A stretch of 64,000 bases of DNA, from NCBI GenBank assembly GCA_965603205.1, contig CBFDCC010000003.1, forward strand, positions 224,801 to 288,800. Reading direction: 5' to 3'. Positions 8,368 to 17,282 of the stretch are shown in pieces. A program made the translations under genes and the position numbers. A model generated the notes under the pieces. It searched no databases. It saw only the letters and a program-made list of their open reading frames with translations, and was not told the origin of the DNA. How positions within the stretch are numbered: the stretch's first letter is position 1; each line of letters begins with the position of its first letter. This DNA comes from Temperatibacter sp965603205. GTDB taxonomy: Bacteria; Pseudomonadota; Alphaproteobacteria; Sphingomonadales; Kordiimonadaceae.

Positions 8368-11300
8368 GCTGCGTCTCCTTGGATTTTAAGTTGTTGAGAA
8401 AGACTTTTTAGCAATGTCTCTCTATCAAATTTAGCAACATAATCATTAAAGCCAACATCTAAGCCATGCGCTACGTCTTTTTCACTGGCTAGGCTAGATA
8501 AGGCGACCAGCGGTGTATGTTGCCATATACCACTTCCACGAATAGCTTCAGCAAATTCAAATCCCGTCATATCAGGCATCTCTATATCAGAGACAATCGC
8601 ATCAAACATTATACCCTTTTCGCGAATATCCAATGCTGCGCGCGCACCGTTAACTGCAGTTACCTTATAACCAGCAACAGTGAGTACTGGCTTCACCATA
8701 TTACGGAAGAAGTCACTATCATCGATTAGTAACACTGACGAACCTGCAACTGGTGATGAATCATCATCAAGATCACGGCTTCTTAACCATTCAGTAAAGG
8801 CTTGGCTTAAATAATATGATACATCAATAACTTCAGTCGCCTTGTCATCAATAATAGCCGTACCAACCACACCTTCAATTCCCGATGCCAACTTAATATC
8901 TAACTCGTCATCAATAATATCCATAATCTGATCAACAGCTAAGCCCATCGTATATTCACGATCAGTAAAGACAAGAACTGGCTGACGACCTTCTTTAGAG
9001 AATTCCATAGTTGGTGAAGCTTTAACAATAGGCATCAAGGCACCACGATACTGAACAACCTGACGACCATTACTTTCTTCAATATCCTCAATTGGGATAT
9101 CTTCTAAACGAGCAATAAGTGAAAGCTGAACAGCTTTTGGATTTTTAGAACCTGCCATAAAGACAAGCATGCTTTCCACATTACTATCTTGTGCAACTTG
9201 AACCTTATCGCCTCCATCATCAGCATCAGAATCTGCCGCAGCAGCACCCGCTCCCTCATTGGTAATATTAGCTATACCATTTGGATCAAGGATCATAATA
9301 ACGCTACCGTCACCAAGAATTGTATTACCTGAATATACATTTAAATCTTTTAAAATAGGCGCCACTGGTTTCACAACAATTTCTTCAGTATCAAACACTT
9401 GGTCTACAACAATACCAAAGGTAAATGGCCCAACCTGTGTCACAACAATGAAATCATCTGATATATCTTGGGCTTCTTTATCTTTACTGAACCCAAGAAT
9501 ATCATTTAAGAAGACAAGCGGCAGCAAACGATTACGCAAGCGTAACACTGGGCTATCTTTAATCTTCTCAATCCGGTGCCCTGCATCTGATGATGCACGC
9601 ACAAGCTCAAGTACGCTAATCTGTGGAATAGCAAAACGCTCGCCTGAACCTTCGACGATCAAGGCTGAAACGATTGCTAACGTCAATGGAATTTTAATTT
9701 GGAAAGATGTTCCTTTGCCTTCCACTGATGTCATATCAATGGTACCACCGATTTTCTCAATGTTAGAGCGAACAACATCCATACCCACACCACGGCCAGA
9801 GACACTTGTTATTTCCGCTGCTGTAGAGAAGCCTGCGTGGAAGACAAACTTCTGAATTTGATTATCAGACATATCGCCTAATTCAGCTTCAGTGGCCAAA
9901 CCCTTCTCAAGAATTTTACCTTTTAGTTTCTCTGGCGATATACCCGCACCATCATCCTTAATTTCAAGAATAATATGCCCACCCTCATGATAAGCATCTA
10001 GAATAATTGTACCTGTTTCAGGTTTACCACTGGCAATACGCACTGCAGGCATCTCAATACCATGATCAGCAGAGTTACGAACCATATGGGTTAGGGGGTC
10101 TTTGATTAGTTCAAGAACTTGACGATCAAGCTCGGTTTCAGCACCGCGCATATCCAGCTCAATTTTCTTACCAAGCTCAACAGTAAGATCACGTACAATT
10201 CGTGGTAATTTTGCCCAAGCATTGCCAATCGGCTGCATGCGTGTTTTCATAACACCTTCTTGCAACTCAGTTGTACATTGCGACAAGCGCTGTAGCGGCA
10301 CAGCTAGTTCAGAATTTTCCATGTCTCTGACTATTTGAAGCAACTGATTTCTCGTCAGTACTAATTCAGAAACCATGTTCATCAGTTCTTCTAAGAGGTC
10401 AACACTCACACGGATAGACTGTGATGCTCGCTTTGAATCACTACCACCCCCAGCAGTTGCTTGCTGAGTAGCGGCTTCAAGACTCTTCGATCTGGCAATA
10501 ACCGTTTCACGGACCAACTCAAATGTCATAACAGCTTCATCACGAGCATCCGCACCGACTTGACATTCTGACATGACGGACTTAATCAACGCTACAAGCG
10601 CATTGAATGCTGAATCATTAAAACCAGCTGTAGATATAAGATTATTTGCAACACCATCAGCAGAATCTAAATCATCAGACATTAACGCAGCCAACAAACC
10701 AGTTATCTTAGCTTTGCGTTGATCCATAGGCTGATCTTTGAAAAATTTCGATAAGGTATGATCGGTCCCTAGGCGCGTAGCAATTAGATGACTAATCACT
10801 GCAATAGCGTCTTCACCCCCGACACGCTCATAAAGTGACTCTTTAGCACTTCCACCCATCTCTACTACTGCACTGTCATCACCGCCGGCTTCTGGCCCAG
10901 GCGCATTAGCAAATGCAGCCTCTAATTCCTCTAAAGTCACCTCGCCTGGCTTAACGGTACGCCCGCCAAGTTCTGGGTCAATAATTTCACCATCAACAAC
11001 CCCAGCTTCTTCAACTGCGACCACCTTTGATACTTCTTCACCAGCCGCGATAGCATCTAAACTGCTAATAAGCACAGAATCATCGCCTTCGGGCTCTACC
11101 TCTGTTGCTTCCAGCCCTGCTAAAATTTCTTTAATGCGGTCTAAGCTCTCAAGAATAACTGTTACGGCATGCTCATTAACAAGCAATTCACCATCACGGA
11201 ATTTTCCAAGAACATTTTCAGATGCGTGCGCAACAGACTCTAGTCGCGGCAGCCCTAAAAAACCACATGTACCCTTAATAGTATGCACTAGACGGAAAAT

Positions 11301-11414
11301 ATTATTCAAGACCTCCTTATTGTTTGGGTCTTGCTCTAACTTCACCAACTCAACATCTACAACATCTATGCTTTCACCAGTTTCCGTTAGAAATTCATTT
11401 AATAAATCATCCAT
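8364..11414 (-). CDS. cheA: Hybrid CheA histidine kinase with a globin-like insertion
   Basis: The 1016-residue product is far longer than typical CheA. Domains in order are as follows. An Hpt domain at 1-105 has His44 in VHTIKGTCGFLG. A linker is followed by a region at about 193-306 starting SLYERVGGEDAI that resembles group-1 truncated haemoglobin. The dimerisation helices lie at about 325-400, and an HATPase with MVRNSADHGIE, DDGAGI and GRGVGMDVV at about 405-570. CheW-like regions lie at about 575-715 and 745-870. A receiver at about 893-1010 has acceptor Asp943 in VSDIEMPD. The globin-like stretch shows no histidine where the proximal haem ligand is expected. CheW-CheA hybrids with a receiver are known in Alphaproteobacteria; the globin-like part is the unusual feature. 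Confidence 0.93.
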   Translation of the reverse strand: MDDLLNEFLTETGESIDVVDVELVKLEQDPNNKEVLNNIFRLVHTIKGTCGFLGLPRLESVAHASENVLGKFRDGELLVNEHAVTVILESLDRIKEILAGLEATEVEPEGDDSVLISSLDAIAAGEEVSKVVAVEEAGVVDGEIIDPELGGRTVKPGEVTLEELEAAFANAPGPEAGGDDSAVVEMGGSAKESLYERVGGEDAIAVISHLIATRLGTDHTLSKFFKDQPMDQRKAKITGLLAALMSDDLDSADGVANNLISTAGFNDSAFNALVALIKSVMSECQVGADARDEAVMTFELVRETVIARSKSLEAATQQATAGGGSDSKRASQSIRVSVDLLEELMNMVSELVLTRNQLLQIVRDMENSELAVPLQRLSQCTTELQEGVMKTRMQPIGNAWAKLPRIVRDLTVELGKKIELDMRGAETELDRQVLELIKDPLTHMVRNSADHGIEMPAVRIASGKPETGTIILDAYHEGGHIILEIKDDGAGISPEKLKGKILEKGLATEAELGDMSDNQIQKFVFHAGFSTAAEITSVSGRGVGMDVVRSNIEKIGGTIDMTSVEGKGTSFQIKIPLTLAIVSALIVEGSGERFAIPQISVLELVRASSDAGHRIEKIKDSPVLRLRNRLLPLVFLNDILGFSKDKEAQDISDDFIVVTQVGPFTFGIVVDQVFDTEEIVVKPVAPILKDLNVYSGNTILGDGSVIMILDPNGIANITNEGAGAAAADSDADDGGDKVQVAQDSNVESMLVFMAGSKNPKAVQLSLIARLEDIPIEDIEESNGRQVVQYRGALMPIVKASPTMEFSKEGRQPVLVFTDREYTMGLAVDQIMDIIDDELDIKLASGIEGVVGTAIIDDKATEVIDVSYYLSQAFTEWLRSRDLDDDSSPVAGSSVLLIDDSDFFRNMVKPVLTVAGYKVTAVNGARAALDIREKGIMFDAIVSDIEMPDMTGFEFAEAIRGSGIWQHTPLVALSSLASEKDVAHGLDVGFNDYVAKFDRETLLKSLSQQLKIQGDAA
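10497..10838 (-). other. Truncated-haemoglobin-like domain inside CheA
   Basis: Residues about 193-306 read LYERVGGEDAIAVISHLIA, then LSKFFKDQPMDQRKAKI and FNDSAFNALVALIKSVMSE. This follows the order of trHb1 proteins: the LYxRxGGxxAI start, the FF...MDxQ block in the middle and the F..L...L..LxE end. His209 and His219 are present near the N-terminus. The expected proximal (F8) position, about residues 254-258, reads GVANN. This is a judgement by eye on sequence pattern. Confidence 0.6.
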
Positions 11415-11550
11415 ACTACGCCCCTCAAATTAATTTCAATAATCCCATTACTTAGTCAATAAGGACTATATATACACATATACTCTACATATACGCCTAC
11501 ACTCTACAAAAACAGTTAATAAGCTGTAAACAAATACTTATAATTAAGTA

Positions 11551-12195
11551 CTATTTTAGTTTCTTTTTGCATATTGACAACGAAAACCCCTTGCTTTTAT
11601 CACCCAAGTCAATCATTTGGCAGGTCAGCTCATGTTCTTTACATAATTCTGCGATCAAGACTGCGGGGGCGATTCTTGCTTCTAAGGCCGTCTCATCCAC
11701 ATCTCCATTCATTGCAGCAATAACAGCAGGCGACATAATGATGCGATCTGCTTCTGCTATAACCTCTGCATATATGGTATCATCATCATCAGAAATTGCG
11801 ATCTTTAGCTTACCAGCCCCCACAACAGATTCACCAACAACGAGCGCTAAATTCAATAATGACTTAATGACAATTTTTGGCGCATATACCAATGAAGATT
11901 GCCATTCTATATCTACCTTGGCATTCTCATAGAATGCAACAACGGCGTTGCGTGCTTCATTTACATCTAATTCTGCGCCAAAACCACCAGCCGCGCCGAA
12001 AGCTATGCGGAAAAATTTTAATTTATTACTGGTCAAAGATGCAGATTGCTTGAGTAGATCCATAACCTGCTCGCGCATTTCTGGACTATCCTCATCTTCC
12101 ATGATTTCAATACCATTATTAATAGCGCCAACAGGACTAACCAAATCATGGCAAAGTCTAGAACACAGCAGGCTAGCAAAATCCAATTCTTTCAT
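11551..12195 (-). CDS. chpT: Histidine phosphotransferase ChpT
   Basis: ChpT relays phosphate from the CckA kinase to CtrA and CpdR in Alphaproteobacteria. The protein starts with a four-helix DHp-like region holding the phospho-accepting His16 in LCSRLCHDLVSPVGAINN, followed by a degenerate ATPase-like domain without ATP-binding motifs. The ATG at 12195 is chosen because AGGGA precedes it. An upstream ATG at 12249 would add 18 residues. It is placed upstream of cheA in the same direction, with 136 bp between them. Confidence 0.92.
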   Translation of the reverse strand: MKELDFASLLCSRLCHDLVSPVGAINNGIEIMEDEDSPEMREQVMDLLKQSASLTSNKLKFFRIAFGAAGGFGAELDVNEARNAVVAFYENAKVDIEWQSSLVYAPKIVIKSLLNLALVVGESVVGAGKLKIAISDDDDTIYAEVIAEADRIIMSPAVIAAMNGDVDETALEARIAPAVLIAELCKEHELTCQMIDLGDKSKGFSLSICKKKLK

Positions 12196-12344
12196 TCTTA
12201 ATTCCCTATTGTGCCTAGCACGTAAATACACACTACTCGTTTTAATCAAAAAAATAACATAATACTTGATGAAACCACCTAATGGGTTAATAAGTAATGA
12301 AGATTTTCAATTTTTTTTATTTCTGCTCAATTCAAGGACAAAAA

Positions 12345-13154
12345 ATGGCTATAGATTACCAATCACTCGTCTCTCCACTGCAAAAAACTATACTAGAAGC
12401 AGGCCAAGTTGTCATGGATGTTTTTCACACAGATTTTACTGTATTTGACAAGACAGACGAGTCACCTGTGACAGAAGCAGACCGCCGTGGCGAAGATGTG
12501 ATTGAGGCAGCACTCACTAAAATAGCACCAGAGATTCCAATGGTGGGTGAAGAAGCCAAATCAGAAGGCAAATGCCCCGACATCAGTGGCGGCACTTTTT
12601 GGCTCGTTGATCCATTAGACGGCACGAAGGAATTCATCAAAAAAGGCAATGATTTCACCGTGAATATTGGCCTAATTGAAAATGGTGTACCGACCATGGG
12701 ATTTGTTCTTGTACCAGCTTCTAATGAATTATATTGGGGCATCGTGGGTACAGATGCGTGGAAAGCTGATGTTGTAGATGGTAAAATCACCAACACACGT
12801 CAAATTAGCTGTCGTAAAACCGATTTAGATAACATGGTTATCGTTGCCAGCAAATCGCACCGAAGTCCAGAATTGGAAGACTATTTATCCGACTATCCAA
12901 AGGCAGAACATGTCTCTATTGGCTCATCATTAAAGCTCCTTCTTCTAGCCGAAGGAAAGGCTGATCTCTATCCACGCCTAGGGCTAACATGTGAATGGGA
13001 CACGGCCGCAGCACACGCTGTTCTACTGGCTGCTGGTGGTCGCGTTACAGTACCGGGTGGCAATGATCTAAGCTATGGTAAAGACTTAACAACATTCTTA
13101 AATCCACATTTCTTATGTCAAGCCGATTTGGATTTTGACGCTAAAGCGTTATAG
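12345..13154 (+). CDS. cysQ: 3'(2'),5'-bisphosphate nucleotidase CysQ
   Basis: CysQ hydrolyses 3'-phosphoadenosine 5'-phosphate made during sulfate assimilation. It belongs to the inositol-monophosphatase superfamily with metal-binding GEEAKSEG and DPLDGTKEF, and the later LTCEWDTAAAHAVL block. The ATG at 12345 has AAGGA at the right distance, whereas an in-frame ATG at 12297 has none, so the shorter 269-residue form is preferred. A terminator follows at 13193. Confidence 0.94.
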   Translation: MAIDYQSLVSPLQKTILEAGQVVMDVFHTDFTVFDKTDESPVTEADRRGEDVIEAALTKIAPEIPMVGEEAKSEGKCPDISGGTFWLVDPLDGTKEFIKKGNDFTVNIGLIENGVPTMGFVLVPASNELYWGIVGTDAWKADVVDGKITNTRQISCRKTDLDNMVIVASKSHRSPELEDYLSDYPKAEHVSIGSSLKLLLLAEGKADLYPRLGLTCEWDTAAAHAVLLAAGGRVTVPGGNDLSYGKDLTTFLNPHFLCQADLDFDAKAL

Positions 13155-13192
13155 ACTGAAAGGCCCTATATAGACTGGCCATAAACTATTTC

Positions 13193-13226
13193 AAAAAGCT
13201 CTAGGATTTTCCTAGGGCTTTTTTTT
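13193..13226 (+). terminator. Terminator after cysQ
   Basis: The arms agctctagg (13198-13206) and cctagggct (13211-13219) pair with one G-U and are followed by a run of eight T. It separates cysQ from the following membrane-protein gene. Confidence 0.85.
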
Positions 13227-13283
13227 ATGCTGTTATCTTTCCATTTCTTATGCTTAAACTATGGGAGCAATAGGAGCTTATAT

Positions 13284-13844
13284 ATGGATATGTTAATCTT
13301 AGGTGTAATAGTATTTATCGTCATACATCTCATCCCCACAGCCACACCTAATTTTAGAAATAACTTAGTCAGTAAATTTAGCAAAACTGGCTACCTGATT
13401 ATTTTTTCAATGGCGTCTTTGATTAGTTTTTACTTTATCATAGACGGCTGGAACGATGCTAACACCCAACCCATATATAGCCCCTCTATAGACATGCATA
13501 AAATAACCGCTGTTTTTGTACTGATCGGCTTATTGTTGATGTCGGCAACGGGCAACGCTTATATGAAGAACTATGTACGTCACCCCCAACTAGCTGGATT
13601 ACTATCTTGGGCCATTGGTCATCTGATCAGTAATGGAGAAATACGCAGCCTGATTTTATTTGGCGGCATAGCGTTATATTCACTGCTGGCTATCAACTAT
13701 TCCAACAAACGGGACGGTGACTGGATTAAGTCTCCTGACACATCAGCCACATCACTCATTAGGCGCTTTACGGTGGCCGCCATTCTATTTGGCCTCATTA
13801 TAAAATATCATGCCAGTGTTAGTGGAGTATCAATAATGATATAA
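13284..13844 (+). CDS. NnrU-family membrane protein
   Basis: The product is a 186-residue polytopic membrane protein. It has the NnrU signature of an RHPQLAG motif leading into LLSWAIGHLISNGE, then a hydrophobic helix and a KRDGDW loop. NnrU was named from a nitrite/nitric oxide reductase locus, and relatives include Z-ISO-type isomerases; the function here is unknown. The ATG at 13284 is chosen for its AGGAG, since the extra upstream residues overlap the terminator of cysQ. It converges on tolB. Confidence 0.85.
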   Translation: MDMLILGVIVFIVIHLIPTATPNFRNNLVSKFSKTGYLIIFSMASLISFYFIIDGWNDANTQPIYSPSIDMHKITAVFVLIGLLLMSATGNAYMKNYVRHPQLAGLLSWAIGHLISNGEIRSLILFGGIALYSLLAINYSNKRDGDWIKSPDTSATSLIRRFTVAAILFGLIIKYHASVSGVSIMI

Positions 13845-13870
13845 AAAAGGTGCCCTATTGGACGCCTTTT
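13845..13870. terminator. Hairpin between the NnrU gene and tolB
   Basis: The arms aaaaggtg (13845-13852) and cgcctttt (13863-13870) pair with one wobble, with a 10-nt loop and A/T runs at both ends. It can serve both convergent transcripts. Confidence 0.65.
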
Positions 13871-13875
13871 ATTAT

Positions 13876-15222
13876 CTATTTATGTGTGAGCGGCAATGGT
13901 GGTGACCAAGCAGGGTCAGAGGCATCAAATGGTGTTTTAACTTGGCGCTCGTTATAGCCAGTCAGATCGACTGACCAAAGCGATGAGCCGCCGCCATCCT
14001 GTGACTTCTTCGAGCGAAAATACATCAAAACGCGACCGTTAGGCGACCATGTTGGCGCTTCATCTTGCCATGAATTGGTTAGTAAGCGCTCACCACGTCC
14101 ATTAGGGCGCATTACGCCAATCCGGAATTTATCGCCGCCAATTTTAGTAAAGGCAATCAAATCACCACGCGGTGACCAAACAGGTGTAGCATAACGACCA
14201 GCCCCAAAGGAAATGCGTTTGATATCACTACCATCGGCGTTCATGGTATAAATCTGCTGAGAGCCACCACGATTGGAATTAAACACAATCTGCTTGCCAT
14301 CAGGTGAATAGGAGGGCGATGTATCAATACCTGAATGGCGTGTCAGACGTGTGGTACCACGTGTTAATAAATCCATCACATAAATATCAGAATTACCATT
14401 GGTAGCCAGCGACATAATCACCTTATTGCCGTCAGGTGAGAAACGTGGCGCAAAAGTCATATTTTGAAAATCACCCAGAACTTCGAACTTATTTGACATC
14501 ACATTATACAAATACACACGGGGTGTTCCCTTATAATAGCTCAAATAAGTGATTTCTTGGCGACTTGGTGAGAAACGCGGCGTAAGCACTAAATAGCTGC
14601 CATCCGTTAAAAATTGCTGATTTTCGCCATCCTGATCCATAATGGCGAGGCGTTTCACACGCGCAAGTGGATCACCTGATTCTGCGATATAGACAATGCG
14701 CGTATCAAAATATCCTGTTTCACCTGTTAATCTAGTATATATTTTATCTGAGATTACATGGGCAATACGACGCCAGTTTCCAATAGGTGTTGTATAACCA
14801 ACCCCTTCCATCTGCACCTCGGCAAAGACATCCCATAAGCGGAACTCAACCCGCAGGTTACCATTTGGCAGCATCTCAATACGCCCTGCTACCAGCGCCT
14901 GAGCCGCCAGTGGTCTCCATGCACTAAATTTAGGACGGGAACCATCGGCCGTTAATTTTTCAATGAATGCTGCTTGATCTATCGTGCGAAACAATCCTGT
15001 CGAAGCAAGGTTCGCACCTACCACTTGCGAGATGCTGGCACCGATCTCAGACAGACTGCCCGTAGCCGTTTCTATATCAACAGCAGGCACAAAATCAGGT
15101 ATAGCCAGTGGCAAAGGGTCAACAGAACCACGCGTCACATCAACTTTCAGCTGGGCATATGCGCTACTCGCTACCATCACCACACTGAACATAACAGTTA
15201 TTAACAGACGTAATATTTTCAT
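13876..15222 (-). CDS. tolB: Tol-Pal system periplasmic protein TolB
   Basis: TolB is the periplasmic beta-propeller of the Tol-Pal system, which keeps the outer membrane attached and constricting at division. A signal peptide covers residues 1-23 ending AYA. The N-terminal domain is followed by the repeated WD40-like PD40 blades (for example FSPDGNKVIMS, YSPDGKQIVFNSN, WSPRGDLIAF, WSPNGRVLMYF). Length of 448 is normal. It is the last gene of the operon: the pal gene usually found next is absent. Confidence 0.96.
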   Translation of the reverse strand: MKILRLLITVMFSVVMVASSAYAQLKVDVTRGSVDPLPLAIPDFVPAVDIETATGSLSEIGASISQVVGANLASTGLFRTIDQAAFIEKLTADGSRPKFSAWRPLAAQALVAGRIEMLPNGNLRVEFRLWDVFAEVQMEGVGYTTPIGNWRRIAHVISDKIYTRLTGETGYFDTRIVYIAESGDPLARVKRLAIMDQDGENQQFLTDGSYLVLTPRFSPSRQEITYLSYYKGTPRVYLYNVMSNKFEVLGDFQNMTFAPRFSPDGNKVIMSLATNGNSDIYVMDLLTRGTTRLTRHSGIDTSPSYSPDGKQIVFNSNRGGSQQIYTMNADGSDIKRISFGAGRYATPVWSPRGDLIAFTKIGGDKFRIGVMRPNGRGERLLTNSWQDEAPTWSPNGRVLMYFRSKKSQDGGGSSLWSVDLTGYNERQVKTPFDASDPAWSPPLPLTHK

Positions 15223-15252
15223 CCTAGTCCCATTTCTTAGTATTTGAGTAGA

Positions 15253-16110
15253 TTAACCACCCGAAAATTCAGCGCCATCAAAAACAAAATCTATATAGCG
15301 CCCGCCCGCTTTAATTACTTGTATCGCTTCATCGTATGGTTCGCAAAGCTTTACTGCACGACGAGCACTTTCAGCAAATGTTCGATAATATGCCCTTGAT
15401 GGATCATCAAGATTGCCCGCATCCAAAAACTGTGGCTGTCGCGCTAATTTGCCCTCAGTCGTTAGCCAAATACGCACTGTCACTTGCATCTCGTCCACGC
15501 CTTTTGCGCCTCGTGGGAATGACCAGCACCCAGCGAGCTTCTCAGATAAAGCATCCTTAAGGGACGCTGTGGCTATCTGCCCCTTTAGATTAGCCATACG
15601 CGCACGCTCTAGCTTTTGCTTTAAATCTTCAGTGCGTTTCAACTTATCCTCTGCTGCTTTTTTAGCCTGATCCTCTTCTTGCTTTAAAGATTTATCAAGC
15701 ATAGCTGCAATGCGTTTACTGCGCATTCTACTCGGCGCTTTAGGCTTAGACTTAGGCACTATAGTTTGACTGATACGTTTGCGCACCAAGTCTTCTGGCT
15801 TTGCCTTCGGCTTGGCTTTAGATAGCTTAGGCAATGCCGCTGCATCATCCGTATTTAACTCTTGTTTCTCAGCGCGCGCTACATTTTGCTCGGCCCGTTC
15901 AACGACGTTATCAATTTCGCCTAACTTCTCGAATTTTTCCTCAGTCTCTACTGACCGTGTTTCAACGGCGATTTGGACAAATTCAATAGCAATAGAGGGG
16001 GGTGGCGTCGGCCTCTTTCGATCAATTTCAGGCATGCCAAACACTGCAAACAACACTACACTTATGTGTAGTCCAGTCGATAGCGCCCAACCATTTGAAA
16101 CTATATCCAC
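15253..16110 (-). CDS. tolA: TolA-like envelope protein
   Basis: TolA links the TolQR motor in the inner membrane to TolB/Pal and the outer membrane. A single N-terminal membrane helix (about 9-26) is followed by a proline-rich PTPPPS stretch, a long Lys/Glu/Ala helical linker, and a C-terminal TonB-like domain with CWSFPRGAKG and VTVRIWLTTEGKL. The start is a GTG. Sequence conservation in TolA is low, so its position after tolR supports the call. Confidence 0.9.
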   Translation of the reverse strand: MDIVSNGWALSTGLHISVVLFAVFGMPEIDRKRPTPPPSIAIEFVQIAVETRSVETEEKFEKLGEIDNVVERAEQNVARAEKQELNTDDAAALPKLSKAKPKAKPEDLVRKRISQTIVPKSKPKAPSRMRSKRIAAMLDKSLKQEEDQAKKAAEDKLKRTEDLKQKLERARMANLKGQIATASLKDALSEKLAGCWSFPRGAKGVDEMQVTVRIWLTTEGKLARQPQFLDAGNLDDPSRAYYRTFAESARRAVKLCEPYDEAIQVIKAGGRYIDFVFDGAEFSGG

Positions 16111-16132
16111 GAGAAATACTTACCCTATATTT

Positions 16133-16555
16133 TTATCTGGGATCTGAAACCAGCGCCACTTTCAAAAAACCAGCCTTATTAATCATGCCAATAATTTCCA
16201 TCACCCGGCCATAATCAAGACGGTGATCCCCACGCACATAAATGCGCGTATCCTTACGGTTACCTGCAATGGCCTCAAGGCGTGGTATTAACTCCTTAGC
16301 CCCAATTGCAGTATCTGCGATAAATATGGCACCATTTTGATCAATGGCTATCTCTAATGGTTTACTATCCTTAGGCAGATTACCTAGACTAGCCTTAGGC
16401 AGGTCAACCTGCACACCAGCCGTTAACATGGGCGCAGTGATCATAAACACCACGAGCAGCACCAACATAACATCGACAAATGGTGTTACATTGATCTCAG
16501 CAAGCGGCTTATAACGCCCGCTTTTGCTCCGTGGTTGCAGTGCACCGCCACCCAT
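16133..16555 (-). CDS. tolR: Protein TolR
   Basis: This ExbD/TolR-family protein of 140 residues has one membrane helix. The key motor motif is INVTPFVDVMLVLLVVFMI, in which the Asp conducts protons with TolQ. The C-terminal periplasmic domain is intact. The ATG lies directly before the tolA operon segment, and its start overlaps the tolQ stop by one base, so the two are coupled. Confidence 0.96.
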   Translation of the reverse strand: MGGGALQPRSKSGRYKPLAEINVTPFVDVMLVLLVVFMITAPMLTAGVQVDLPKASLGNLPKDSKPLEIAIDQNGAIFIADTAIGAKELIPRLEAIAGNRKDTRIYVRGDHRLDYGRVMEIIGMINKAGFLKVALVSDPR

Positions 16556-17277
16556 TACTTACTCCTCTCATCTAATTGACGAGATAGAATTGCCGCGAAT
16601 TCATCAGAAAAGCCTTCAACGCGTGCCGCATAACGACCAAGGTCGGTTGATAATTTATTATACGCTATAACAGCAGGAATGGCTGCAACAAGACCAAGGG
16701 CGGTCGCAAGCAGTGCCTCGGCAATACCAGGTGCTACGGTCGCAAGCGATGTGTCCGACGACATGGCAATCGATTGAAAACTAGACATAATCCCCCATAC
16801 AGTACCGAACAGCCCCACAAAGGGAGCGGCGGATCCGATGGTAGCCAGATAGCCAACTTGTCCTTCGATATGCTGCATTTCACGCGTTGTCGTTACATGC
16901 ATCACTTTCATAATACGATCTTGCACCGTTACCTTATCAAGTTGCGCTGAACGCCCAATCATACTGCGCTGCCATTCACGCATTGCTGCTACAAACACAG
17001 CAGCCATTGGATGATCTGGTGCGGTTTTCAGACTTTGATAAAGATCATCAAGCGATGCACCTGACCAAAAGGTTTCTTCAAAACCGTCGGCCTGTGCTCG
17101 TGCATCCTTTACCCGTGTCCATGTAGAGAAGATAATTGACCAGCCCCACAAGCTTACTACAACAAGTAATATCATCACACTTTGTACAACAATATCGGCC
17201 TGATAGAACATGCCCATGAATGAAAAATCTGCGGCACTGCCGCCTAGATTAGTTGCTTCTACAGTTGGTGTAGCCAA
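16555..17277 (-). CDS. tolQ: Protein TolQ
   Basis: TolQ is the MotA/TolQ/ExbB proton-channel subunit. The 240-residue product has a first membrane helix at about 28-50 and a cytoplasmic loop. The paired helices are LATIGSAAPFVGLFGTVWGI and LLATALGLVAAIPAVIAYN. It forms the energised complex with TolR. It lies 5 bp after ybgC in the same operon. Confidence 0.97.
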   Translation of the reverse strand: MATPTVEATNLGGSAADFSFMGMFYQADIVVQSVMILLVVVSLWGWSIIFSTWTRVKDARAQADGFEETFWSGASLDDLYQSLKTAPDHPMAAVFVAAMREWQRSMIGRSAQLDKVTVQDRIMKVMHVTTTREMQHIEGQVGYLATIGSAAPFVGLFGTVWGIMSSFQSIAMSSDTSLATVAPGIAEALLATALGLVAAIPAVIAYNKLSTDLGRYAARVEGFSDEFAAILSRQLDERSK

Positions 17278-17282
17278 TAGTT

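Noticed and set aside
9259..9855. Open frame of 198 codons on the plus strand inside cheA
   Set aside because: It lies antisense to conserved CheA kinase motifs and has no ribosome site; it is a shadow of a real gene.
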